A DNA stretch of 64,000 nt from Candidatus Heimdallarchaeota archaeon. GTDB taxonomy: Archaea; Asgardarchaeota; Heimdallarchaeia; Heimdallarchaeales; Kariarchaeaceae. The position numbers and the translations under genes were made by a program. The stretch spans positions 62,001-126,000 of the forward strand of contig JADCLS010000007.1 in the NCBI GenBank assembly GCA_026702845.1. The letters run 5' to 3'. This document shows, piece after piece, positions 36,501-44,582 of this stretch; position 1 is the stretch's first letter, and each line of letters starts with the position of its first letter. The notes under the pieces were generated by a model. The model was given only the letters and a program-made list of their open reading frames with translations, did no database searches and was not told where the DNA came from.

Positions 36501-38073
36501 AGTGCAACAACCTAACCCATCTCAGGAGCGTGCAATCTTGAATTCTCTTAGCAGGGTAGTCTCATCCATTCAGGGACCACCTGGAACCGGTAAAAGTCAG
36601 ACTATCGTTGCACTGATAGATGAATTTGTTCGTATGTCAGATAGATCTGTGAAAATACTCATCACTTCCTTTTCTTATCAAGCTCTCAATGTACTTGTGG
36701 ATAAACTATCAGATAGTAAAAATTCAGATGGTACTGCATCTATCGCCTCACAACTCACCCGAGTATTTCTTAGAGGAGATAGCAGGGAGCCAAGTGGAAA
36801 ATGTGAGGATTTATGCAAATCTGGTTCATGGAAGATCAATGGAGAAACTGGAATTGCATCTAAGGGAAAAACACTAGACACAGAATTTGATCAGGGGTTT
36901 ATCATGTTTGGGGTGGCACATCAATTGTACAAGTTACAATCTCGCAAGAAAAATGGAGAATTAGAAGTAATAGATGAGGATTTTGCATTTGATCTAATCA
37001 TAGTTGATGAGGCCTCTCAAATGCCGATAGATCAGATACTGGCTAGTATAGTTCTTGTTCGGCGAATGCCTGCGTCTCTTCTTAATTTGCCAACAGGTGA
37101 TGATATAATGGCTGTTGATAAATTGCATAAAATCGCAGCTCAGATTCATACTCAAGGCCATTTGACCAAATTAGTACTCGTGGGTGATTACAATCAGCTT
37201 CCACCTGTACAGTCTATTCCTCCACCTAAGAAGCTTGAACCTGTATTAGGATCATTATTCTCCTACTATATTGAACAACATCAAGTATCAAATGTGCAAT
37301 TGGAAATTAATTATAGATCACATGAGATCATTGTAGAATATACTCGTAGGCTTGGATTTTACCAGGAGCTATCAGCAAATGCTGGGAATGCTTTGGAAAT
37401 ACTTGAAGGAGATATGAATAAAGTACAAAAATCCCTCATAAAAGATATTCTAGATCCTCAAAAAGTGGTTAGCACCATTATTCATAATCATGAGTTTGAT
37501 ACTGCGATCTCAACCATAGAAGCTCAGCTTACTGTAGATATTATTATTGAGTATTATCGTGTAATCAATCCTCAAACAAAGGAAGAAGAAAGAGATTTCT
37601 TTCTTGAGACTGTTGGAGTGGTGGCTCCACATAATGCTCAATCAAGTTTAATTATCCGTACACTGTACGAGAGATTGAACCAAGAATTCCCATTGAATCT
37701 AGATGATAAAGATCTAATGTCTGCTCTCAAGATGACCATTTTTTCTGTGGAGAAGTTCCAAGGTTCTGATCGAAACCTAATTATTGGTACTATTGGTATT
37801 TCATCTCTTGATCAATTACAAGCGGAGGAGGAGTTTATTTATGAAATAAACAGGTTCAATGTTCTGACATCAAGAGCTAAAAATAAAATCATTCTAATTT
37901 GTTCTAGGAATTTTCTTGATTACTTTCCAGATTCTAGAGAAGTGGTTTCAAGTTCTTCAAAAATTATTGATTATGCACTGGATTTCTGTAATTCAAGCAA
38001 GAAATTTAGGTACAACTGCAATGAACATAACATTGATGAGGATCTTGAGTTCAGATACCGTGATTCATTGTAA
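33598..38073 (+). CDS. Dna2-like nuclease-helicase (PD-(D/E)XK nuclease, Fe-S cluster, SF1 helicase)
   Basis: A 1491-aa protein. The N-terminal Cas4/RecB-type nuclease has YPD (D153) and D189-I-K191 as the PD-(D/E)XK active site. Cys24 plus Cys295, Cys298 and Cys304 would hold a 4Fe-4S cluster, as in Dna2 and Cas4. The C-terminal SF1 helicase has Walker A GPPGTGKS (993-1000), Walker B DEAS (1137-1140), GDYNQLPPV, NYRS, EKFQGSDRNL and LTSRAKNK. The last motifs place it in the Upf1/Dna2 group. The 600 residues between are mostly unassigned. Likely roles are DNA end resection, flap processing or defence; the sequence does not decide. Confidence 0.85.
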   Translation: MGKKKERVSELSKTILDAYIAHQCERQLFINLGRNDSRWMSPVVEIAKLESIRRGPPGMLAQMGKDYEQKVYASLRRFPNAVFSETAEGKITFNTISKDDLEQLYSAFIQDRKTRIYLEAGIPIPDIFYRMIFNLKDDEEIPVKSYTKTSYPDIIILGEPGNTQLELDGSIRPLSGSEQENKIGITIIDIKKTNEEEVGKKYFIEILFYALAIRYFLEDTGLSNKFYLNPVGNGIFPSVDQINLNLLSDLRMTIQEMDWEENYRLIESLLAKIRDLWVKSPMSLEDTETYIKSKCGRCEYYDDCLNREGINGNPKDMSVKLLPYTSLSTVKQLDTYNINTVGELMNKINTIIPGNTPKPIYPELPLLRLKGKAISSNSSIIPDEGDIHSVSIPKFSDIAITINFEEDPTHDRVFGFSLFLRITSSTYTPYFNKMVEWWRIWSDFLSGDIEAAELAGELDYGLQKTIKKGDLREMSKIIRSVFNLGADLRLKGKAYERRDKTKYIAEVSSLTLSVALVNEDLEDNTEYELTKVLVKILYQILRLSEYLEVYIRSTMKTKDGGEKDTYPSTAIYYWSQEILEILEKLIQRQLVSLLKDNDLNTELSYLINWFTPNESRVKNAEQIRKIFDMRQFIETTQGLPHPINYTWHKIYESETGSKPHRNYFSPHLNYMDHNNFYQFLVAKEETAATILDGKKSKSEYREEIKEQLLYKVRAIDRLRLIFQQRSRHLISRSNYRPVDSEAMSIPKVPTTYHEIARIWFLYSRLTGALAELDADNFRHMYPEYSIGKLAAGEVTNLRVVDQELGGKGKLYYIYEFNLKGLSSNMKLSEGKSVLLLPYELRDFGGHPRIWQITIQSMEWDSQSGEVIVRTEKTGTNFELKYLSEVEENRTDKWYLYPIGGEFWTSKLRTLLSLFNLGNSWLGSRLAYLWQITDRLPPAVSEVTIPEIYMYHPRLLDPFINSYTQLTTQVQQPNPSQERAILNSLSRVVSSIQGPPGTGKSQTIVALIDEFVRMSDRSVKILITSFSYQALNVLVDKLSDSKNSDGTASIASQLTRVFLRGDSREPSGKCEDLCKSGSWKINGETGIASKGKTLDTEFDQGFIMFGVAHQLYKLQSRKKNGELEVIDEDFAFDLIIVDEASQMPIDQILASIVLVRRMPASLLNLPTGDDIMAVDKLHKIAAQIHTQGHLTKLVLVGDYNQLPPVQSIPPPKKLEPVLGSLFSYYIEQHQVSNVQLEINYRSHEIIVEYTRRLGFYQELSANAGNALEILEGDMNKVQKSLIKDILDPQKVVSTIIHNHEFDTAISTIEAQLTVDIIIEYYRVINPQTKEEERDFFLETVGVVAPHNAQSSLIIRTLYERLNQEFPLNLDDKDLMSALKMTIFSVEKFQGSDRNLIIGTIGISSLDQLQAEEEFIYEINRFNVLTSRAKNKIILICSRNFLDYFPDSREVVSSSSKIIDYALDFCNSSKKFRYNCNEHNIDEDLEFRYRDSL

Positions 38074-38415
38074 CATCAATTTACTTTCAGCATATACTTG
38101 ACCAAGGGAGATACCAGATATCAAGAAATAGTAGAGAAATGGGAGGAAAGATAACCAAGCTGGAGCTTGCATGTGTGAAATCATCAATCCCACAATTATT
38201 ATGATGGATAGTAAAATCCTGATTATTAAAGCAGCCATTTTTGGAAATTCTAATGATTTTCTTTCTGAAAACTCCTCTCCAAGGTGAATGAATAGAATTA
38301 GGATGTATGCTGATAGAATACTCAGATTCGCTGCTGTATCTCTTTTAGGGGAAATCAAGACAAGTATGGTGCCGATAGTACAAATTAATATTGCTTGGTG
38401 TTTAGTATTCATCAT
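38065..38415 (-). CDS. Small membrane protein coupled to penicillin acylase
   Basis: About 117 aa with three to four predicted membrane helices and no recognised family. ATG 38415 overlaps the acylase stop in an ATGA, indicating translational coupling; an upstream ATG at 38427 is open but less likely. The 3' end overlaps the convergent Dna2-like gene by 9 nt. Confidence 0.6.
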   Translation of the reverse strand: MMNTKHQAILICTIGTILVLISPKRDTAANLSILSAYILILFIHLGEEFSERKSLEFPKMAALIIRILLSIIIIVGLMISHMQAPAWLSFLPFLYYFLISGISLGQVYAESKLMLQ

Positions 38416-40877
38416 TTTTTCCTCCATACAGCAGTTAATGTATATTGTTGCATTATTTCATTGTGATCAGACAACCAGTGGATATATTCGCCTGCTAGCC
38501 ATGATTTATAGGCATCATCATAGTGTTCTGATAATACATGACCTGATGCACCAGAAGAAACTGCACCCCATACATTATTCCAGTCAGATTCTACATTGAT
38601 TAACATCCTAAAATAAGGGGCCTTCGTACAGGTAAAATCAATAGTTCCATCATCCTGCATCCCATGCTCTGTTGAGGACATAACGGTGAACAGGTTACCT
38701 GCGATGGGATCATAGCCTATATTGAAAATATCCGTCATACTACTAAGAGGATGAGGAAGGTACACAAGATGTAGATCTCCCCACAACCAATTCTCAGTTT
38801 GATCTCCATAGGTATCAGATAAATACTCAATGGATCTCTCATATGCTGCAATCACCATATCCTCTGCAACTTCCGGTTCTGGTGTACTACTATCATCAAA
38901 CCAGTGTATGCTCTGATTATTTTTGAACCAATCTGCCATGGTTCTAACTGATGAGTAATGATACATATTCGTTAGATCTCCAATATCATCCCGGAAAACC
39001 ACCTCGGTTAGCATATTTCTATAAGTAACAAAAATAGTTGCTGCTATGGAGTCCACATTCATTCTTCTATCCCACTCAAGCAAGGTATCAACGAGCTCCT
39101 CTTTCAAAACAGCATATTCTCCAGAAAATTCAGCATCCACAAGATATGAAATTACAGGATCCAGTAAATCAGCCACAACCATATCTTTGATATCCAATTG
39201 TAGTTGTTGCATATCCTCCAAAGTAATTGCATTCGGATCATAATTATCAATGAAGTCAGTTCCATTATCTAGAACCTGTGAGATCCTGTTATCACGGTAT
39301 CGATGTGCAAAACTCTCTCCTATAAAGAATGCTTCACTATCATCCACTCTCTCATTAGCAGTGGCTAAATATCCTTCCAAAGGATTTTTCTCATAATATT
39401 GATCTTCATAATCCACCAAGCCGATCCAATCATTCTCCCCATTAGAGCCATTCTGAGGGATGAGACCATGCCCCATGGAGCGGATTGGTAAGAATCCACT
39501 TACTTGAGATGCGATATTTCCCTCAATATCTGCAAATACAAAGTTGAATCCAGTAAGTAAATACCTAAGAGCTTCATGAAACTCATCCACATTTTCTGCA
39601 AAATTGAACTCAACAAGTGATCGAATGGGCTGATCTCGGTTATATCTTTCATGTAACGTCCAACGCATAGCCATCTCTCCCTCAGGAGTATCTATCATAG
39701 GCCCATATCTTGATAATTTTGTGACATGCGGCACACTATCCTCACCCCGGATTTCTATCGTTGAGTTGAGATACTCGAATTTCTCCCAAATTGTATTGTT
39801 GATCAGATACATGCTACCATCCTCATTTACGTTCAAATAGTAAAGATCAGTTGTATCATGCAATCCAGCAGTGATACCCCATGCCACATGAGAATTATGA
39901 CCAAAGGTTATAAGGGGGATACCGGGAAAGGTCATCCCTTGTAGAGAAAGTGATTCATCACTTAGGAAGAGGTTAACACGGTACCAGATTCCTTGTGCCT
40001 CTAATCCCTGATGTGGATCATTTGCAATAATTGGAACTCCTGATGCAGTTTTATCTCCAGAAACAACCCAGTTATTAGACATTAAGCGTTTATTGAGTAT
40101 CTCATTTAGATTGCCCATGATTGGCTCTAGTTGAGATAGAGCAGAGGGTTGCGACTGCTCACTGTTATTAATGAGTTCGTGATCCATATTGCGGAGGTAT
40201 TCCCTAGCTTGAGGATAATCCACAGGAAACAGCTCTAATGCCTGATCATTGCCAAATTCTCTATGGGTGCTTAACCGGAGCAACTCCTCTCCCATACCTC
40301 CCAAAGCCCAGGAGAATGCAACAATTGACCCCATGGCAACCACATCAGAAGGCTCCCAGAATTTTTGATCCACCCCCAGGATCTGTAGCTCCATTGGTTG
40401 ATTGGCTACATGATCTTCGATATATTTGTTGACCCCATTGGTATAGGCTGTGATCATGGCAAGATATTCATCATCAATACTATCAATCGATTTCAATCCA
40501 GCTCGTTTCAAGCCCATATCCCTGAGTGATTGATCCACTTCAAGCATGGAACTACCCAGTATTCTTGAGAATTCTCCATTTATGAGGGATCGGTAATATT
40601 CCATCTGAAAGGTTCTATCCCTAGTAATTTCATATCCTTGAACAAATAATAGATCTAAAAGAGTATCTGCTATGATGTATGGTACTCCGAATTCATCTCG
40701 ATATACCTTGACCTCACCTTCTATTCCATCTAGCTCGTATTCTTCAAAGATATTATCCTCACTATTCTTTATTCCGGTATATGTACCAAGACTGGTGGTC
40801 AACAAGACGAACACCAATACTTTACCCACAAGTTTGCCCATGCCAAGGTAATCCATAATGAAGCATAATACCGTCAT
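38412..40877 (-). CDS. Penicillin acylase family Ntn-hydrolase, membrane-anchored or secreted
   Basis: An 821-aa precursor with an N-terminal hydrophobic segment. The family blocks are present: VYRDEFGVPYI, QGYEITRDRTFQMEYYR, the autocleavage site before the nucleophile Ser in MSNNWVVSG, ANDPHQGL and TFGHNSHVAWGITAG. The enzyme matures by self-cleavage into two chains and hydrolyses amides such as acylated amino acids or N-acyl homoserine lactones. It acts outside the membrane. The exact start is uncertain among several Met within the first 13 codons. Confidence 0.9.
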   Translation of the reverse strand: MTVLCFIMDYLGMGKLVGKVLVFVLLTTSLGTYTGIKNSEDNIFEEYELDGIEGEVKVYRDEFGVPYIIADTLLDLLFVQGYEITRDRTFQMEYYRSLINGEFSRILGSSMLEVDQSLRDMGLKRAGLKSIDSIDDEYLAMITAYTNGVNKYIEDHVANQPMELQILGVDQKFWEPSDVVAMGSIVAFSWALGGMGEELLRLSTHREFGNDQALELFPVDYPQAREYLRNMDHELINNSEQSQPSALSQLEPIMGNLNEILNKRLMSNNWVVSGDKTASGVPIIANDPHQGLEAQGIWYRVNLFLSDESLSLQGMTFPGIPLITFGHNSHVAWGITAGLHDTTDLYYLNVNEDGSMYLINNTIWEKFEYLNSTIEIRGEDSVPHVTKLSRYGPMIDTPEGEMAMRWTLHERYNRDQPIRSLVEFNFAENVDEFHEALRYLLTGFNFVFADIEGNIASQVSGFLPIRSMGHGLIPQNGSNGENDWIGLVDYEDQYYEKNPLEGYLATANERVDDSEAFFIGESFAHRYRDNRISQVLDNGTDFIDNYDPNAITLEDMQQLQLDIKDMVVADLLDPVISYLVDAEFSGEYAVLKEELVDTLLEWDRRMNVDSIAATIFVTYRNMLTEVVFRDDIGDLTNMYHYSSVRTMADWFKNNQSIHWFDDSSTPEPEVAEDMVIAAYERSIEYLSDTYGDQTENWLWGDLHLVYLPHPLSSMTDIFNIGYDPIAGNLFTVMSSTEHGMQDDGTIDFTCTKAPYFRMLINVESDWNNVWGAVSSGASGHVLSEHYDDAYKSWLAGEYIHWLSDHNEIMQQYTLTAVWRKK

Positions 40878-40974
40878 TATTTTAGCATTCTTACTGGTAA
40901 ATATTCCATGACTATAAAATCTCCAGTCCTCTTGATGAGGTATATCCTCTCTTTTTTAACGGTGAATTTAAATA

Positions 40975-41076
40975 ATAGTCAGTATTATCTAAAATTCACT
41001 GACAATATTTTTTATTGTTAATGTATCCATCAAGTAGATTTATATATGGTCAGCACAATAGAATATTACTGACTAT
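40975..41076. promoter_or_regulatory. Divergent promoter region with spaced inverted repeat
   Basis: ATAGTCAGTATTAT (40975-40988) and ATATTACTGACTAT (41063-41076) are inverted copies with one mismatch. Between them are two more GTCAG/CTGAC cores (CACTGACA near 40998 and GGTCAGCA near 41048). The region divides the acylase (minus) from the MFS gene (plus). Confidence 0.4.
41039..41048 (+). promoter_or_regulatory. TATA box of the MFS gene at 41130
   Basis: TTTATATATG sits inside the inverted-repeat region. It predicts a start near 41070 and a leader of about 60 nt before the ATG. A GTCAG core begins right at its 3' edge. Confidence 0.4.
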
Positions 41077-41129
41077 TACATAATCATGATAATTCTTGAA
41101 TATGTATGTGCCATGGAGTATAATAAAAA

Positions 41130-42458
41130 ATGTCCTTCTACTTAAAATTCACCGGGATTAATGAGCTGCCAGCATCCTCGAGAGCTATGATGCGTAACTA
41201 TGGTATTATTCGGGCTAGTAATTCAGCTGTATTCAATCTTACCGGTACAATATTTATTCTTTACATCATAGCAAAGATAGGTTTTGGCTCTGCAGCCCTT
41301 ATTATGTCCATTATGATGCTAACACAATTACTAATAGATTATCCCTCTGGTACTCTTGGTGATTATATTGGACAGAGATGGGTTCTAACAATTGCCTTCT
41401 TATCTGCAGCTCTTGGGAACTATCTAATGTCTGTATCCTCGAGTTTCGGCTCATTTGTAATCATTGCCCTTATTTTCGGCTTCTCCAATGCTCAGGGAAG
41501 TGGTGCTCTGCAGAGCTGGCTCGATAATAATTACAAGAATGCAGATGATCAAGATCCTGAACGCAAGAATTACGGCTATACTATGCAAAGACTTGGAACC
41601 ATAGATACCTTTATTGTTGGAATATCTATCCTGCTAGGCGGATTTCTAGCCACATTATTCACACGGGCTTTTGTTTTCTCGCTTCAGGCATCTCTGATTT
41701 TAATCATCATCTTGGTTCTATTATCCTTAATGAGAGATGAGACACCAATCAAAGTTGATGATTCTGATCGAAGTTACCTGGCCATACTCAAAGATGGTAT
41801 CAAGTACAGTGTATCCAATCGAAAACTTACGTATTTCATATTGGGACAATCATTCATGAACACTGCTTGGATTGTGTGGGGAACACTGATGCTCTTTCCT
41901 CTTTATTTTGGGTACTCTGGCTCTGATAGTATAGCAGGCATGTTGCGTTCTACCATATTCTTCATCGGTGTTGGTATACAGATTCTGATGGCTAATGTCA
42001 CAAAGAGGTTGGAGTTCAAACAATTACCCAAGATATTACTTATCCATTTTGCAGGATTATTCATCTCTGTTGCAGTATTGCTTTATTTCAATCCATTTAG
42101 AAATCAGCTCGATATCATGGGTATAGTCGCTCTTATGCTCATACTAACAATTTTTGTGAGTTGTGTAGCACCATTGATAGGTACTTTGGTACAACGTATC
42201 ACCCTTGATCTGGTTCCATCAGAATATCGTAACTCCATCTATTCCCTAACTCCAACTACGAGCAACATACTGGGCTTTGTTCTCCTCCCTTTACTCGGTA
42301 CTGTGGTCGAAACAGCCGGTTTTATCTCCGCCCTCATGCTCAATCTAGCTATAGCTGGTTTTGGCATAGTATTTATAGGCCTTACAGTGTTGAACCCAAG
42401 CTTTAACATAAAAATACTCATCTCACGTATCACTGAGCGTCCCATCATAGTAAAGTAA
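41130..42458 (+). CDS. Major facilitator superfamily transporter
   Basis: A 442-aa protein with about 12 helices and the MFS motif A-like segment YPSGTLGDYIGQRWVL. The central loop is acidic and charged (NADDQDPERKNYG). Substrate unknown. It is divergent from penicillin acylase, so export or uptake of the acylase's substrate or product is a possible but unproven link. Confidence 0.85.
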   Translation: MSFYLKFTGINELPASSRAMMRNYGIIRASNSAVFNLTGTIFILYIIAKIGFGSAALIMSIMMLTQLLIDYPSGTLGDYIGQRWVLTIAFLSAALGNYLMSVSSSFGSFVIIALIFGFSNAQGSGALQSWLDNNYKNADDQDPERKNYGYTMQRLGTIDTFIVGISILLGGFLATLFTRAFVFSLQASLILIIILVLLSLMRDETPIKVDDSDRSYLAILKDGIKYSVSNRKLTYFILGQSFMNTAWIVWGTLMLFPLYFGYSGSDSIAGMLRSTIFFIGVGIQILMANVTKRLEFKQLPKILLIHFAGLFISVAVLLYFNPFRNQLDIMGIVALMLILTIFVSCVAPLIGTLVQRITLDLVPSEYRNSIYSLTPTTSNILGFVLLPLLGTVVETAGFISALMLNLAIAGFGIVFIGLTVLNPSFNIKILISRITERPIIVK

Positions 42459-42501
42459 ACCAGTTATCATTAATTTATATTTTTAAATCCTGATAATTAG
42501 T

Positions 42502-43041
42502 ATGAAATCATGTATGATAATAATTCTCCTCATTCTTCCACTCAGTGTCAAAGCAGGAGATCTTCCTATAATCAGATCTGGAACAATATATGAAAATGGG
42601 GATAATCAATTGGATTTCTATGAGTATTCTTTTTATAAAATCAGCATTCCAGATGGTGTACATTTCAGAGCAGAAATCAATTGTACATCAGATGCAATAT
42701 TACTGGTGGTGTATGGCAATATTACATCTAGAGAAGATATCCTTGCAGTAAGGGATGGAAAAGGAACAAATAATCAAGTCATATCCTCATTTATCACATC
42801 TAATGGTTCTGGATCGATGGATTTCATTGCTAGATCTGCATTATCTCAACATCTGGTAATTATCTCATATTATAATACAAATCCTTTCAGTATTGAATAT
42901 ACTCTCTTTAGCAATATAGGTCCTAAGTATGAAAACTTATTATCTTGGCTACTTATTGTGGGAATCATTAGTTACATTCTATTAACAAAGAAGAAGACAA
43001 AGACAGAACGTTTCTTGGTTTCTCAGAGACGCATAAATTGA
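42502..43041 (+). CDS. Membrane-anchored extracellular protein, paralogue of the next gene
   Basis: A 179-aa protein with an N-terminal signal (CMIIILLILPLSVKA), an extracellular beta-rich domain of about 120 residues beginning SGTIYENGD, one C-terminal helix and a short basic tail. The domain matches that of the gene at 43141 (SGTIYENGD, then LLVVYGNI versus LFIVYGDL). It lacks the repeat and zinc ribbon of its neighbour. Function unknown. Confidence 0.65.
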   Translation: MKSCMIIILLILPLSVKAGDLPIIRSGTIYENGDNQLDFYEYSFYKISIPDGVHFRAEINCTSDAILLVVYGNITSREDILAVRDGKGTNNQVISSFITSNGSGSMDFIARSALSQHLVIISYYNTNPFSIEYTLFSNIGPKYENLLSWLLIVGIISYILLTKKKTKTERFLVSQRRIN

Positions 43042-43140
43042 AGCAAAAATATTTTTTGATTTAATGCCAAAGTTTTTGATTACGAAATTCATAGTTTTAT
43101 GTAATTGGTTTATTAATATTAATCTCAAATCTCAACTATC

Positions 43141-43962
43141 ATGAAGTTTCATATGATAAAATACGTGGCATTAATGATCTTGCTTTCATTCATGCTCACA
43201 GCAAATGGGGCATCAAGCGATCTACCATATTCTGAATCTGGAACAATTTATGAGAATGGTGACGAGTTCTGGGATAGCAATGAATATGAATTGATAAGGT
43301 ACTCTCTTTCCTCTGGAGAGACTTTTGAGGTGGAATTTTTCACAGATTATAACGCGGAATTATTCATAGTGTACGGTGATCTAAATGATCACGAGGATAT
43401 TGAGGAGATGCTAACAGATATTCTTTATTATGGCGATAGTAGTAGATTTATTGCTGGAACATATTCTCAGGACGGCTATGCATACTTTTCTTTTACACCT
43501 GGAGAGAGTATGAACTACAACCTTGCTATCTTCTCCTACTCTTCTGGAAATCCTTATAGCATGGATTATGAGGTTTACACAAATGTGGAATCAGGTTCTG
43601 GGTTCAGTTTTGGTACATTTATTGGTATTGCATTCTTTATTATACTTGCTATAGTGATATTTAGAAAGATAGCCAAACCAAAACCCAAAATTCAGCCAAA
43701 TCAGCAGGCCTTCTATCCACAACAAAATTATCAGCAACCAGGATATCAGCAGCAAAATTATCAGCAACCTGGCTATCAACAGCAAAACTATCAACAACCA
43801 GGATACCAACAACCTGCACAACAGCAACCGACATATCAACAACCTAGTCAATACACTGCTGATACCAGTACAACTACTCCTATGTACTGTCCCAACTGTG
43901 GTTCCCAAGCTAGTAGTGGAACAATTATATGTGAGAATTGTGGAACAAATATAACCGAGTAA
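43141..43962 (+). CDS. Membrane protein with extracellular domain, Gln/Tyr/Pro repeats and zinc ribbon
   Basis: A 273-aa protein: signal peptide, extracellular domain starting SGTIYENGD, a membrane helix near 156-178, a basic stop (FRKIAKPKPK), a Gln/Tyr/Pro-rich segment (194-250) with three exact copies of QQNYQQPGYQ, and a C-terminal zinc ribbon CPNCG ... CENCG. The low-complexity segment and ribbon would face the cytoplasm, suggesting a scaffold or signal receiver joined to an outside sensor. Function unknown; the domain order is clear. Confidence 0.7.
   Translation: MKFHMIKYVALMILLSFMLTANGASSDLPYSESGTIYENGDEFWDSNEYELIRYSLSSGETFEVEFFTDYNAELFIVYGDLNDHEDIEEMLTDILYYGDSSRFIAGTYSQDGYAYFSFTPGESMNYNLAIFSYSSGNPYSMDYEVYTNVESGSGFSFGTFIGIAFFIILAIVIFRKIAKPKPKIQPNQQAFYPQQNYQQPGYQQQNYQQPGYQQQNYQQPGYQQPAQQQPTYQQPSQYTADTSTTTPMYCPNCGSQASSGTIICENCGTNITE
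43720..43809 (+). repeat. Three tandem 30-bp repeats coding for QQNYQQPGYQ
   Basis: Three in-frame 30-bp units at 43720, 43750 and 43780 encode the identical decapeptide while differing at synonymous positions, so selection acts on the peptide rather than on recent DNA duplication. Confidence 0.85.
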
Positions 43963-44074
43963 TTTCATTAAATATTATTGAATAATTGAATGGTTTGAAT
44001 GCCACCTATGGTAAATAATATATAATTTGGGATAGCATGAACCATTAGTGTTCTAGTGTTAGAACAAATCCACC

Positions 44075-44145
44075 GCGCCGGTGGCAGAGAAGTTATGCAG
44101 CGGCCTGCAAAGCCGTGGACCGGTTTGCAAATCCCCGTCGGCGCT
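44075..44145 (+). tRNA. tRNA-Cys (GCA), with a weak T-stem
   Basis: Acceptor arms GCGCCGG (44075-44081) and TCGGCGC (44138-44144) pair over 7 bp with one G-U. The D-arm starts GCAG. The anticodon stem GCGGC/GCCGT encloses CTGCAAA, anticodon GCA, in the context typical of archaeal tRNA-Cys. The T-arm CGGTT-TGCAAAT-CCCCG pairs at only three of five positions and lacks the usual TTC. The discriminator is T and no CCA is encoded. Confidence 0.75.
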
Positions 44146-44167
44146 TATGATCAATAGAAGTGATTAT

Positions 44168-44521
44168 ATGATGAAAAATGATTCCATCCTCCTTTTTGAC
44201 ATGGATTGTGGTGTCTGTACATCTTTCTCAAGATTTCTTCATCGTTTAATTAGTATTCCTATCAGACCTATGCAAGATCCAGATTACTTGGAACTGGGCA
44301 AATTGCTAGTTGGTGAGGAGGAATTCTGGAAGAGTTTTCATATCTATCGTGATTCGAAAATCTATACTGAACAAGCGGCAATTATTGCATTAGCAGAGGA
44401 ATTCCCTTTATCCGCAATTGCAGGAAGAGTGGTACGTGTACCGGTGATTCTCAAATTCCTGAATCAAGTATTAAGAATTATGCAGCAGAGAAGACAACAA
44501 AGTTGTCAGTGGATGACTTAA
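44168..44521 (+). CDS. DCC-family (DUF393) thiol-disulfide oxidoreductase-like protein
   Basis: About 117 aa. The N-terminal strand and motif LLFDMDCGVCTSF match the DxxCxxC of DUF393/DCC proteins, followed by a region rich in helices as in that family. It is thought to have a thioredoxin-like redox role. The frame extends upstream through the tRNA-Cys gene; ATG 44168 (or 44171) is therefore the real start. Confidence 0.75.
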   Translation: MMKNDSILLFDMDCGVCTSFSRFLHRLISIPIRPMQDPDYLELGKLLVGEEEFWKSFHIYRDSKIYTEQAAIIALAEEFPLSAIAGRVVRVPVILKFLNQVLRIMQQRRQQSCQWMT

Positions 44522-44582
44522 TAATCACCATTGATTAGCCTCATTACATTGATTTATAAAGATGTGAGGAATTGTACTAGTC

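Noticed and set aside
43591..43968. 125-codon antisense frame over the QQNYQQPGYQ repeats
   Set aside because: It is the mirror image of the repeat and gives a Leu-rich artefact; the plus strand has signal peptide, helix and zinc ribbon.
44081..44167. N-terminal extension of the DCC-family gene
   Set aside because: It lies within tRNA-Cys; the protein family begins at the ATG at 44168.
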